Of a DNA stretch of 9,726 nt, positions 1 to 8,124 are shown piece after piece; position 1 is the first letter of the stretch; each line of letters begins with the position of its first letter. Under the pieces are notes generated by a model. The model was given only the letters and a program-made list of their open reading frames with translations, was not told the origin of the DNA and did no database searches. This DNA comes from Scatosoma sp045128055 (GTDB taxonomy: Bacteria; Bacillota; Clostridia; Christensenellales; Borkfalkiaceae). Both the position numbers and the translations under genes were made by a program. The stretch covers positions 1 to 9,726 of the forward strand of contig JBGVRC010000139.1 in assembly GCA_045128055.1 (NCBI GenBank), in the 5' to 3' direction.

Positions 1-6
1 ACGCTT

Positions 7-257
7 CCTTAAAAAACGCTCACAAGACGTAAGACTGCCTGCAAGCTCAGCTTGCCCGTCGGGCGGATTTACTTTTATCAAAATGTCGCAACCCCCACAG
101 TCGAACGCAAACTCAAAGAATGTCGAGAAGACGTAAGGTTGCATCCAAGCTCACGCTTGGTCAGCGGAAACCTTCCGCCAGTCGTCTACTACCTTAAAAA
201 ACGTTTACAAGACGTAAGACTGCCTGCAAGCTCAGCTTGCCTGCGGAAACCTTCCGC
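7..257. repeat. Three-unit hairpin repeat array downstream of the protease gene
   Basis: Units share aagacgtaag (24-33, 128-137, 209-218) followed by a short stem-loop. In units 1 and 3 this is gcaagc-tca-gcttgc (41-55, 226-240); in unit 2 it is ccaagc-tcac-gcttgg (145-160). Units 2 and 3 continue with gcggaa-acc-ttccgc (164-178, 243-257); unit 1 instead has gcccg-t-cgggc (54-64). Segments 7-56 and 192-241 are a 50-base direct repeat with only two differences. A further hairpin (259-273) overlaps the protease stop codon. No gene is supported in 1-264. Confidence 0.85.
192..257 (-). terminator. Possible terminator region of the protease gene
   Basis: On the minus strand the protease stop is followed by the GCGGAA/TTCCGC hairpin, the GCAAGC/GCTTGC hairpin, a weak 4-base stem (TTAC-GTCTT-GTAA), and then TTTTTT at 201-196. 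The strong stems are too far from the T run for a canonical terminator and the nearest stem is short. A second similar arrangement ends at T6 in 16-11. Transcript ending here is plausible but not certain. Confidence 0.35.
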
Positions 258-264
258 TCAAAGC

Positions 265-3200
265 TCAGCTTTGCTTGCGCTTATACATTATCACGCAAGC
301 TACGCCAAGAAGCGCAAACATTGCCGAAGTCGCCGTCATAACACTCCCGCAACCGCTTTCGCTTTCCACCGCGCTGCTTTCTACGCTTTCGCTGCTGTCC
401 TGCGTTTCGCCTGACGAGCTGTCGTCTTCCACGGGCGGAACAACGGGTTTATCTTCCACCATCGTTACGCTGACGCGGAGTTTCAAGCCGTTGTAGGTAA
501 ATTCTACCTGCTTGGAGTTCTTCGTCAAGGGGTTGGTTGCCGAAGCGCCAGCCACCAGCTCGTCCGCGTTAATTTCCACGGTGGAGAAATCGTCGTAGAC
601 GATAACCGCCACAAGCCCCGTTTTGTCGAACACTTCGCCCGGCTTATATTCCGATTTATGCGTGGAGTTTGCCGAAACCTTCAATTCCTTCGCAACGATT
701 GCAATGCCAAACTGCTGTTTCACTTCACGAAGCAAGCCTTCCACTTCCGTCAGCATTTGCGTGATTTCGTCCGTGATAAACTGCGCCTGCGTTGCGCTTG
801 CCGCCGCGTTGTTGTAATACACGCGCGTCGTCTTTACCGTTGCCGAGAACGCGTTGATTTCCGCAATCAAAGCGTCGCTCTTTTCCATCGTCTTCCAAGT
901 TTCTATCTTGGCTTTATCCGCATACATAGCTTGCACGTTCGTCACACATTCGCGCGTGGTTTCGTCCATTACAATGCCCGTTTGGTTTCTTACGCCGAAG
1001 AACAAGCCGTAGATATGATTGTCATAGCCCGTGCCGTTGGTGGGATAATTGAGAGTCAAATCGCTCTTTTGCTTCCCGTACTGACTGTAATCGTAAATAT
1101 ACGTTTGGAAATTGGTATAATAATACCCACGGTAATAGGCGTTGCTTTCGTCCATTTTAATCATAGCCGAAATTTCATAACGGTATACGCTTTCCAGCTT
1201 GGGCGCGGCTACGCTTTCAAAGGTAAACTCTTTCGCGCCGCTCGCATAGAACGCCGAATCCCCAATCGTCTTTACGCTGTAAGGAAGAACGACTTTATCC
1301 AAAACACCCTTGTTAAGTTCCGCAAACGAGTACGCCAACACGGAAACCGTGCCTTCTTTGACGGCGTACGTTCTTGCTTTCGCCGCCCCTTCGCCTACCA
1401 AAGCGGTGGGATACAAGCAAAGCTCGTACAAGCCTGCCGCTTTGTCGATATAGCGGTACAAAACGCCCTTTTCTACGAAGAAATCTTCGTTTTCCGCCGA
1501 CACTTTCACTTCCGTGAGCTTCGCCGACGACATAAACGCGCCGTAGCCAAGTTTTTTAAGGCTCGCGGGGAGTTCCACGCTCGTTAACGCGCTGTTGTAG
1601 AACGCAAAGTGCGCAATTTCTTCCACAGCGGGCATAGAAAGGGTCGTGTACGCCGTTTCTACGTTTGTATCCGTTTCCGAATCGATTGCAAAGGCAAACG
1701 TACCGATGATTTTCGCGCTGTCCAGTTTCAGTTCTTGCACGCCGCTGCCAAACATCGCGTAATCGCCGAAAATTGCTACGTTTTCCAAATTGAGCGAAGT
1801 CAACGCCTTGGTGTTTGCCAACGCATAGCTTTCTATCGTCGTCACCGACGCGGGAAGAACCAAATTCGTCAGCTTTTCACAGCCGTAGAACGTACCTTCG
1901 CCAAGCGTTTGAATTTTGTCGCCAAGGAATACCACTTCTTCTACGGGCATACCCACGTAGTCAACGTAATAGGAATCGGGTTGCCAGCTTGTCTTGACAA
2001 AGGTATATTTACCCGTCGTGGTCGCGTCCGCGCCGAAGATAACCTTCTTCAAGCTTTCCGCGCCGCTAAACGTAAACGAACCAAGCTTTTCAACCGACGG
2101 CATCGTCACTACGGACAAGGACGAGCAGGAAGCAAACACTTTGTCGCCCATACTCTTAATCCCGTCGCAAAGGACGATTTCCGTAAGAGAATTACAAGCT
2201 TCGAACACGCTGTTGCCAAGGCTTTGCAAATGATCCGCCGCAAAGCTTGCCAACGCCGATTTTGCAAAGGCGTAATCGCCTACGCTCACTACGCTGTCGG
2301 GAAGCACGATACCCGTCAATGCCGAGCCGTTGAACGCGCCCGTCGGGATTGCCGAAATGCGCGCGCCCGTCTTGCTCCATTCCACGCTCTTGATCGCCGT
2401 ATACGCAAAGGCGTAATTGCCAAGCGTTTCTACGCTGTCGGGAATGATAACTTTGTTGATTTTCTTATTATACGCAAAGGCGTAAGCCGCAATTTCCGTC
2501 ACCGAGTCAGGAACGGCAAACGCGCCGTTGTCCCCTGCCGCGCTTTCGTTCACGTACAAGAGCAAAGCTTTGTCGCTACTGTAAATCGCGCCGTTTTCTT
2601 CCACGTACTTGGTACAATTCGCCGCCACTTTCACGGTGAAGCCCTTGAAAGGCGCGCCGAGAATTTGCAAAGTGCCGAAATCCACGTTGTCGCCAATGAC
2701 GATTTCCGTCAACGCCGTATTGCCGAATACGTTGTCGCCGATAAATTGCAAGCCTTTAATCTTGGAGAAATCCAAGCTTTCGATTGCCGAACGGGCAAAC
2801 GCTTCGTCGCCGATAGAACGGATATTTTCTTGGCCAAAATCTACCGTAAACGTACCCGCCGCCGTACCGCAATTTGCAAAGGCTTTGTCGCCGACGTCAA
2901 ATTCGTAGCCTGCCCCGTTCGACGTAAACACAACGCCCGAAAGCTTGCTACAATTTTGGAATACGCCGTTGCCTACCTTCGGGGTTTGAATGGTGACAAC
3001 GCCCGTAAGGGAAGTACAGCCCGCGAACATATAATCGCCAAGCGCGGTAAATCTACCCGTCTTGATACTCGTAATTTGGTTACAGCCCTGGAATACGTTT
3101 TCGCCGCTCAAATGCAAGCCCGTCAAATCCACTTCCGTCAACGCGGTATTTTTAAACGCGCGGGCGTTCATCGTACCGATGCTAGGCATATCGACCACTT

Positions 3201-6200
3201 CCGAAAGCGAAGTACAGTCCGCAAATGCGTCCCTGCCCAAGGTAATCGTTTTCACGTTGGTGAAATCCACCTTTTTCAATTTTTTACAGCCTTGGAACGC
3301 GCCGTCGTAAACCATAGACAAATCCGCCCAGTCGATATCGGGGTTGACGATATTGCCGTTGCCGTCTTCACGGTGATTTAAGGACACGAAGTACACTTCT
3401 TCCAACGCTTTGCAGTTATAGAACGCGCGCTCGCGAATTTCAATCACCGAAGAAGGAATGATGATTTTTTTGATATTTTTATTTTCTTTAAACGCTTCGT
3501 CAAAGATATAGATGATATTCAAATCCGCAGGGATTTTCAAAATATCCGTGGATTGCTGACAAGGCTTTAAACAATCGGGGCAAAGGTTTGCCTGCCCTTC
3601 CTTGGTCACCATTTCTTTGGCTACCCAGGCTTCGCCGCAGTCGGGACATACCCAAGCGTTGTAGCCGGGGCCGTTGTACGCCGTGAGAATATTGGGCGAG
3701 CCCAGTTCAAATTCGTTTAAAACCTTAAAGGTTACGTTGGTTGCGTACAAGGTGCTTTCCCACGTCCCGTCGCTGCGTTTTCTTTCCACAGCCGCCGTAA
3801 TCGACGCCGTGCCCTTTTTCAAGGTGGTGACAACGCCGTTTTGATCCACCGTAGCCACGCTTGCGTTGGAAGTTGACCAAACAAGGCGCAAATCGGTCAT
3901 CGGATGATACCAAGGGTCTTTTTCTACGGTAAGGTTTATCCTTTCGCCTGCGTATACTTCCACCGTGCCTTGCGCTTTCTTCACCGATTTGAGATAGGTG
4001 GTCACCGCGCCAAAGGAAATGGACGGAACGCTGGGCAATTTTTCGTACTTATTGTCGGTGACGGTTACGTTGATATATTTCGGCGCGCCCTTACCGCCGT
4101 TGGAAACGCTTACTCTCGCCGTACCCTTTTTCAAACCGACGATGACGCCGTTTTTCACTTCTACCACTTTGGGGTTGGAAGATTTCCAGGTGAAGTTGGA
4201 AAGGTCTGCGTTGCCTTTGTACGAATCGGCAAAGTTCAAGCTTACCTTGTGTTCTTCATACATAGCAAGGGTGATATTTTCTTCCCCGTCCGCAAGCGAG
4301 TATTGATTGCTTTCGGGCAATATCGAAGAATTTGCTTTTTGAATATCGATTTGATACAAGCAGCTATTCACCGCATAGTCGTCGATTTGCAAATACAACT
4401 GATTGCCGTATTTTTCGTACACGTCCGTGATTTCGATGGAAATACTCGTCGTGCCGTTTCTATTCGAGTTACGGATAGGCGTGGGATAATCGGTGACGAG
4501 ATACAGCTTGGTTTCACTCGTAACCGTACCGTCCGCGTTTTCCACTTCTTCCACGACGGGATAGCACAAAAGCGCCGCCATAGCGTGGTGATTGTCGTAA
4601 ATATCAAAGTCGAGATAGATACGTTGCTTTTCTTCGCCGTCCACCTTATAGTTGTAATAACGAACGCGCGCATTTTCCAAAACAGGCGCTTCGTAGTCTA
4701 CCGTGAACGAGAACGAGAAGGTGTCTTCTTCTCTGGCAACCGCCGTTTCCAAATTTTCGGGTTCGTTTTGGAAGAACTCGAAGAACATTTCGTACGTACC
4801 GTTCGCCACAAGCTGTTCTTCTTCGGGCGAAAGGTTGATTTCTACGTTAGCGGGTACGCCGTTGCCGCCGCCCGTGTACGCTTTGCTGACGCGGTAAATG
4901 ACGTCTTGCTTGACAAGCTCGCCCGTGGCTGCGTTGACCATTTTATACTTGACCACACGCGCGTTGCGGAGTAAGCCTGCGTAAACGGCTTTGATTGCCG
5001 TCGAGCTCATATAATTGTCTTGGCTGCCTTCGCCGTAATATTCGTTGTAACGGGATACGGCGCAATATTTTTCGTCCACGTAAACGGGGTCGTCGTTTTC
5101 GTCTACCAAGTATACGTAGCCGCCCATAGGCAGTATATATTTTTCGTTGTAATAGGTGTTGTAGGGCAAGGTTTCCCAAACGCTCGCCTTGATTTTATCT
5201 TCGTCAAGGATAGAGCCGTCCTGCGCGCATTGCGCCACTTCAAACGCCGAGTAATCGAGCATGGGCGCAGCTTCCCAGTCCCCGTAGAACGCAAGGAAAG
5301 GAATACTTAAATTGCATTGACCGTCCGTAGAAGAAAGGAGCTGTAAGAACCCTTCCACGTACATACCGTTTGCAAAGTAAACGTTGCCTTTTTTGTCCGC
5401 CGCTTCCAAATAATCAATCGCCGTCTTATCCAAGGTAAGCGTCACTTGAATATCCAACGTAGCCCCTGCCTTCGCCGTGATTACGCCGTCTATCTTTTTG
5501 CCGTCTACAAGCCATTCCGTCTTGGAATTTTCAAACATATGCGCTTGTTCGGAAACGGTCATTTTATCGTTGGCAAGCGTTTCCGTCATCGCTTCGTGGT
5601 TGACGGAGAAGGAAAGCTCTTTGTCGCCAAAGTTGGTGAGCTTGAAATGCATTTCATAAACGCCCGTCTTTTCTTCGTCGTCGCCAAGCTCTAATTTGGG
5701 ACGGTAGTCGTTTTCCGCTACGTCCGTCCAAAGATACGCGCTCGTACCGCCGATTACGTTTTCCAGCTTCGCAACGCCCGCGCCCTGTTTACGGGGAGAG
5801 TACAAAAGTCCGTCTTGGTCGTAAACCATACCCGCCGTACTCATCGTCAGCTGCATTGCCAAACGGTTGATTTCCACGGGATTAGTGATACCAAGGTCTT
5901 TTTCGATATACGAACGTACCACCGCCATAAAGCCCGCCATATTCGGCGAAGCCATGGACGTACCGCTCTGTTCGCCGTAGCCGCCGGGTACGGTGGACGT
6001 AATTTCGCCGCCGTGCGCCGTGATTTCAGGCTTTAATTTCAAATCGTGCGTCGGGCCCCAGGACGAGAATTCACTCATAAACGGTCCCGCTACAAATTCT
6101 TCGCTGAGCGTCAACGTGCCCACACGCTTAATTTTTCCCGCCTTGATTTCTTCGGACGTGTAATTCATCGCCGCGTCCACAAGCTTTTTGCCTGCGTTCA

Positions 6201-7974
6201 TCGTCAAGGAAACGGAAGGCACGGGGTTGTCGATTTCGCCAAGGTTCATACGGATAACGCCCGAAACGTTGTTGTAAACGATGACGCCGATTGCGCCCAC
6301 TTTCATCGCTTCTTCCACCTTTTCCTTGAAGGTGGTGTCGCCACGTTGAATAAGCGCGATTCTATTCAAACTGTTGCCCTGCGAATCTTTAAAGAGATTT
6401 TTGATAAGCGAATAGTCGGAAGCAAGACCTTTACCGCCTACTACGACATATTCGAATTCCGTTTTATTATATTTTTCCGTCAACGTTTTGACAAATTCGT
6501 AAGGGTTGCCTTCTGCATCGCGTGCTTCTTCATAGAAGACGAACGCCTTATTTTCTTCGCTGTCTACGTTGGCAGCAAAATAACCCGCTTTTTGCCCGTT
6601 GATACTTGCAACGGACAAAGCCGCAGGATAGGTGGAAGGCGAGCCTACCGTACCCGAATCGGGGTTGGTGGCAAGGTTTGTACCGTATACGCCGCCGTAG
6701 CCCGCGCTGTAATCGTTGCTCGCCGCGCAAATGAGCGAAATGCCCGCTTGCTTGATACGGTTGTACACTTCGTTGAGCATTTCCCCTTCGTCGTCGCCGT
6801 CGTTGGTGGAAGTAAACCCGCAGGACGTACCCAGGGACATATTGATGACGTCAACGCCGAGCTTTACGCAGTCGTCCAAAGCCGCCACGATGTCTTCCGA
6901 AACCGCGCCGCCAAGGTCGGGATCGTCCAAATCGTCGGTGAACACTTTACAAATGACAAGCTGGCAATCGGGAACTACCCCTTTAAAGGTTTCCGCAACG
7001 GGATTGCCGTCCTTGTCGGTATAGCCGCCGACGTCATAGCCGCCGATGATACCCGCTACGTGCGTACCGTGGTTGGAATAGGACGGATATACGTCGGGAT
7101 CGTCGTCCGCGTAGTCGAACGCGAAAGGCACTTTGTCGCTGACGTATACGTCTTTTGCGCTCAGCTTGCCCGAAGTGCGCATTTCCGCGGACAATTCAAA
7201 GGAAGAACTGTCTAATACGCTCTTTACGTACGCTTGATCCCAAGCAAGCTCTACGCCGTCCTTGGAAAAGCCTTGGAACGCAGCGTGGGTGTAATCCAAG
7301 CCCGTATCGAGCACGGCAACGACCTGCCCTTCGCCATACGCGTCTACAAATTCGGACGAATCGTAAATACCCGTTTTATACACTTCCGTTTCGTTGGTCG
7401 TAACACCCGAAGTGTCTACTTCCGCCGTTTTGGGTTCTGCGTACGCCGTGGTGATGACTACGCTTTCCACGCCCGCTATCTTTTTGATTTCGGAAACGTG
7501 CTTGGTGTTGATTTCAATCGCCACGCCGTTGAGTACTGTGTCATAGCCCCCTTTGTAGGAATAGGAAATGCCCATTTTGGACAATTTTTTCAAAAATGCG
7601 TTTTGCTCGCTTTTGATTTCCGCCTGCGCAAGATTGCCCGAAAAGGAATCCAAATACGAAGCGACGGGTTCGCCCTTCGCTCTGTCCGTCAAAGGCGCTT
7701 TATCCAACGTAACGATAACCGTGCGGGTTTCGTACTTGGGCGCAACGTTTTCCGCCTTGATGACCGATGAGTTGAAGTTTTCTTCCATCAGCTTGGACGT
7801 GTCGTATTTACCCGTCACGTTTTTGAAAGCAACCCCGTCTGCCGCTGCGGTGGATTGAAGCGCGGAGTTTGCAAGCGCGTCTGCGTCACTACGGACAAAG
7901 CCTTCTACGGCGAGCGTAGAAAGCATCATCGTCGATAATATGCCGCAAGCAATGCGTTTGGTGAGTTTCGTCAT
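265..7974 (-). CDS. Giant cell-surface subtilisin-like (S8) protease with PA, Fn3/Ig-like, BIG_2, BspA-type LRR and Big_3 domains
   Basis: Predicted exported, membrane-anchored serine endopeptidase of the lactocepin/C5a-peptidase type, 2569 aa. I place the start at 7974 (MTKLTKRIACGILST), because GGGAGG lies 4 bases upstream and a typical signal peptide follows; the frame stays open 30 codons further. Visible order: signal peptide 1-35; I9-like propeptide about 80-180; S8 domain about 212-745 with D223 (VLDTG), H302 (NHGTHVAG), oxyanion N420 (AASND) and S673 (GTSMASP); PA domain inserted about 470-625; Fn3_5-like and other beta domains about 745-1215; BIG_2 repeats about 1225-1308 and 1340-1418; CPDC pair 1443-1468; LRR_5 repeats about 1478-2255; Tyr-rich patch 2280-2299; helical segment about 2335-2425; Big_3 about 2430-2506; Ser/Glu stalk; TM about 2544-2564; KRKQS tail. 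All catalytic residues are present and no frameshift is seen. Substrate unknown: the LRR/Ig part probably binds a surface, glycan or protein. It has its own promoter and is not co-transcribed with kdgK. Family call is firm; biological role is inference. Confidence 0.93.
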   Translation of the reverse strand: MTKLTKRIACGILSTMMLSTLAVEGFVRSDADALANSALQSTAAADGVAFKNVTGKYDTSKLMEENFNSSVIKAENVAPKYETRTVIVTLDKAPLTDRAKGEPVASYLDSFSGNLAQAEIKSEQNAFLKKLSKMGISYSYKGGYDTVLNGVAIEINTKHVSEIKKIAGVESVVITTAYAEPKTAEVDTSGVTTNETEVYKTGIYDSSEFVDAYGEGQVVAVLDTGLDYTHAAFQGFSKDGVELAWDQAYVKSVLDSSSFELSAEMRTSGKLSAKDVYVSDKVPFAFDYADDDPDVYPSYSNHGTHVAGIIGGYDVGGYTDKDGNPVAETFKGVVPDCQLVICKVFTDDLDDPDLGGAVSEDIVAALDDCVKLGVDVINMSLGTSCGFTSTNDGDDEGEMLNEVYNRIKQAGISLICAASNDYSAGYGGVYGTNLATNPDSGTVGSPSTYPAALSVASINGQKAGYFAANVDSEENKAFVFYEEARDAEGNPYEFVKTLTEKYNKTEFEYVVVGGKGLASDYSLIKNLFKDSQGNSLNRIALIQRGDTTFKEKVEEAMKVGAIGVIVYNNVSGVIRMNLGEIDNPVPSVSLTMNAGKKLVDAAMNYTSEEIKAGKIKRVGTLTLSEEFVAGPFMSEFSSWGPTHDLKLKPEITAHGGEITSTVPGGYGEQSGTSMASPNMAGFMAVVRSYIEKDLGITNPVEINRLAMQLTMSTAGMVYDQDGLLYSPRKQGAGVAKLENVIGGTSAYLWTDVAENDYRPKLELGDDEEKTGVYEMHFKLTNFGDKELSFSVNHEAMTETLANDKMTVSEQAHMFENSKTEWLVDGKKIDGVITAKAGATLDIQVTLTLDKTAIDYLEAADKKGNVYFANGMYVEGFLQLLSSTDGQCNLSIPFLAFYGDWEAAPMLDYSAFEVAQCAQDGSILDEDKIKASVWETLPYNTYYNEKYILPMGGYVYLVDENDDPVYVDEKYCAVSRYNEYYGEGSQDNYMSSTAIKAVYAGLLRNARVVKYKMVNAATGELVKQDVIYRVSKAYTGGGNGVPANVEINLSPEEEQLVANGTYEMFFEFFQNEPENLETAVAREEDTFSFSFTVDYEAPVLENARVRYYNYKVDGEEKQRIYLDFDIYDNHHAMAALLCYPVVEEVENADGTVTSETKLYLVTDYPTPIRNSNRNGTTSISIEITDVYEKYGNQLYLQIDDYAVNSCLYQIDIQKANSSILPESNQYSLADGEENITLAMYEEHKVSLNFADSYKGNADLSNFTWKSSNPKVVEVKNGVIVGLKKGTARVSVSNGGKGAPKYINVTVTDNKYEKLPSVPSISFGAVTTYLKSVKKAQGTVEVYAGERINLTVEKDPWYHPMTDLRLVWSTSNASVATVDQNGVVTTLKKGTASITAAVERKRSDGTWESTLYATNVTFKVLNEFELGSPNILTAYNGPGYNAWVCPDCGEAWVAKEMVTKEGQANLCPDCLKPCQQSTDILKIPADLNIIYIFDEAFKENKNIKKIIIPSSVIEIRERAFYNCKALEEVYFVSLNHREDGNGNIVNPDIDWADLSMVYDGAFQGCKKLKKVDFTNVKTITLGRDAFADCTSLSEVVDMPSIGTMNARAFKNTALTEVDLTGLHLSGENVFQGCNQITSIKTGRFTALGDYMFAGCTSLTGVVTIQTPKVGNGVFQNCSKLSGVVFTSNGAGYEFDVGDKAFANCGTAAGTFTVDFGQENIRSIGDEAFARSAIESLDFSKIKGLQFIGDNVFGNTALTEIVIGDNVDFGTLQILGAPFKGFTVKVAANCTKYVEENGAIYSSDKALLLYVNESAAGDNGAFAVPDSVTEIAAYAFAYNKKINKVIIPDSVETLGNYAFAYTAIKSVEWSKTGARISAIPTGAFNGSALTGIVLPDSVVSVGDYAFAKSALASFAADHLQSLGNSVFEACNSLTEIVLCDGIKSMGDKVFASCSSLSVVTMPSVEKLGSFTFSGAESLKKVIFGADATTTGKYTFVKTSWQPDSYYVDYVGMPVEEVVFLGDKIQTLGEGTFYGCEKLTNLVLPASVTTIESYALANTKALTSLNLENVAIFGDYAMFGSGVQELKLDSAKIIGTFAFAIDSETDTNVETAYTTLSMPAVEEIAHFAFYNSALTSVELPASLKKLGYGAFMSSAKLTEVKVSAENEDFFVEKGVLYRYIDKAAGLYELCLYPTALVGEGAAKARTYAVKEGTVSVLAYSFAELNKGVLDKVVLPYSVKTIGDSAFYASGAKEFTFESVAAPKLESVYRYEISAMIKMDESNAYYRGYYYTNFQTYIYDYSQYGKQKSDLTLNYPTNGTGYDNHIYGLFFGVRNQTGIVMDETTRECVTNVQAMYADKAKIETWKTMEKSDALIAEINAFSATVKTTRVYYNNAAASATQAQFITDEITQMLTEVEGLLREVKQQFGIAIVAKELKVSANSTHKSEYKPGEVFDKTGLVAVIVYDDFSTVEINADELVAGASATNPLTKNSKQVEFTYNGLKLRVSVTMVEDKPVVPPVEDDSSSGETQDSSESVESSAVESESGCGSVMTATSAMFALLGVACVIMYKRKQS
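268..354 (-). other. C-terminal GCGS plus transmembrane anchor of the protease
   Basis: The last 29 residues read GCGS, a hydrophobic stretch of about 20 residues (VMTATSAMFALLGVACVIMY), then KRKQS. A low-complexity Ser/Glu/Asp stalk precedes it. The layout is that of a sortase-type tail (stalk, motif, membrane span, basic end), but no LPXTG-like motif is present. A plain C-terminal membrane anchor is the minimal reading; recognition of Gly-Cys-Gly-Ser by a processing enzyme is speculation. Confidence 0.6.
1210..3543 (-). repeat. BspA-type leucine-rich-repeat (LRR_5) array inside the protease
   Basis: Residues about 1478-2255 of the protease consist of around 28 units of roughly 20-25 residues with the pattern I-x-x-x-AF-x-x-C/S/T-x-x-L-x-x-V/I-x-hydrophobic-P-x-S-V, for example IPSSVIEIRERAFYNCKAL. 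The conserved Cys/Ser/Thr after AF recurs as YNC, QGC, ADC, NGS and AKS. Two units are interrupted by the ENGAIYSSDKALLLY and EKGVLYRY type of break that is common in BspA-like proteins. At DNA level the word gcaaaggcgta (encoding part of YAFA) recurs at 2264, 2405 and 2474, so some units look recently duplicated. This family usually mediates adhesion to host proteins or other cells; the ligand here is unknown. Confidence 0.88.
3553..3660 (-). other. Zinc-ribbon-like CPDC-x18-CPDC segment within the protease
   Basis: Residues about 1439-1474 contain CPDCG, then 18 residues, then CPDC, with a fifth Cys four residues later (C1443, C1446, C1465, C1468, C1472). It sits exactly between the second BIG_2 domain and the first LRR. 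The two CxxC knuckles with Pro at the second position resemble a zinc ribbon or rubredoxin-like knuckle. Metal binding is inferred from spacing only; the cysteines could also form disulfides outside the cell. Confidence 0.6.
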
Positions 7975-7978
7975 ATAA

Positions 7979-7984
7979 CCTCCC
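7979..7984 (-). promoter_or_regulatory. Ribosome binding site that fixes the protease start at 7974
   Basis: GGGAGG followed by TTAT and then ATG. Neither of the upstream in-frame ATGs (8064, 8007) has as good a site. The signal peptide also begins at this ATG. Confidence 0.85.
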
Positions 7985-8000
7985 AACCGAAAAATCGGTT
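7985..8000 (-). promoter_or_regulatory. Hairpin abutting the protease ribosome binding site
   Basis: aaccga-aaaa-tcggtt is a perfect 6-base stem with a four-base loop. It ends directly next to the GGGAGG sequence. It may modulate translation initiation. On the plus strand the stem is followed by a T-rich run, but no plus-strand gene ends here. Confidence 0.5.
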
Positions 8001-8031
8001 TTCTCATTTTACCTGTTTGAAAATAGCGTCT

Positions 8032-8064
8032 ATGGGCATTTGTGCCGTTCGCATAATAGCCCAT
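8032..8064 (-). promoter_or_regulatory. Possible leader hairpin near the 5' end of the protease mRNA
   Basis: atgggc (8032-8037) and gcccat (8059-8064) are perfect 6-base arms. Inner att/aat pairing past a one-base bulge extends the stem. The most upstream in-frame ATG (8064) falls inside this stem, about 11 bases from the predicted transcript start and without a ribosome binding site, which argues against its use. The fold is read by eye. Confidence 0.4.
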
Positions 8065-8081
8065 TTTAGTTTTACCCTATT

Positions 8082-8119
8082 ATTGTACACCCATTCCCCT
8101 ATTTTGTCAAGTTTTTTTT
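8082..8119 (-). promoter_or_regulatory. Sigma-A-type promoter of the protease gene with upstream A tract
   Basis: On the minus strand, -35 TTGACA (8110-8105) is followed by a 17-base spacer and -10 TACAAT (8087-8082). An A8 tract (8119-8112) lies directly upstream, like an UP element. Predicted transcription start is near 8075, giving a leader of about 100 bases before the ATG at 7974. The -35 is perfect, the -10 has one mismatch and the spacing is ideal. Confidence 0.82.
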
Positions 8120-8124
8120 GTAAG

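Noticed and set aside
7..257. CRISPR-like array
   Set aside because: Only three units, unequal spacing (104 and 81 bases), units diverge and contain multiple internal palindromes; no cas gene is present.
268..354. LPXTG sortase signal at the protease C terminus
   Set aside because: No LPXTG, NPQTN or similar motif is present before the hydrophobic span.
52..414. Plus-strand frame of 120 codons across the repeat array
   Set aside because: It is built from the hairpin repeats and the antisense of the protease C terminus; no ribosome binding site or domain is visible.
1609..3381. Plus-strand open frame of 590 codons, and similar ones at 6046-7215, 3904-4974 and 658-1587
   Set aside because: They run antisense to the protease gene, encode Arg/His/Phe-rich sequence without recognisable domains, and arise from the codon bias of the real gene on the other strand.
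7975..8064. N-terminal extension of 30 residues on the protease, starting at ATG 8064
   Set aside because: No ribosome binding site, position only about 11 bases from the predicted transcript start and inside a possible stem; the ATG at 7974 has GGGAGG and begins a normal signal peptide.
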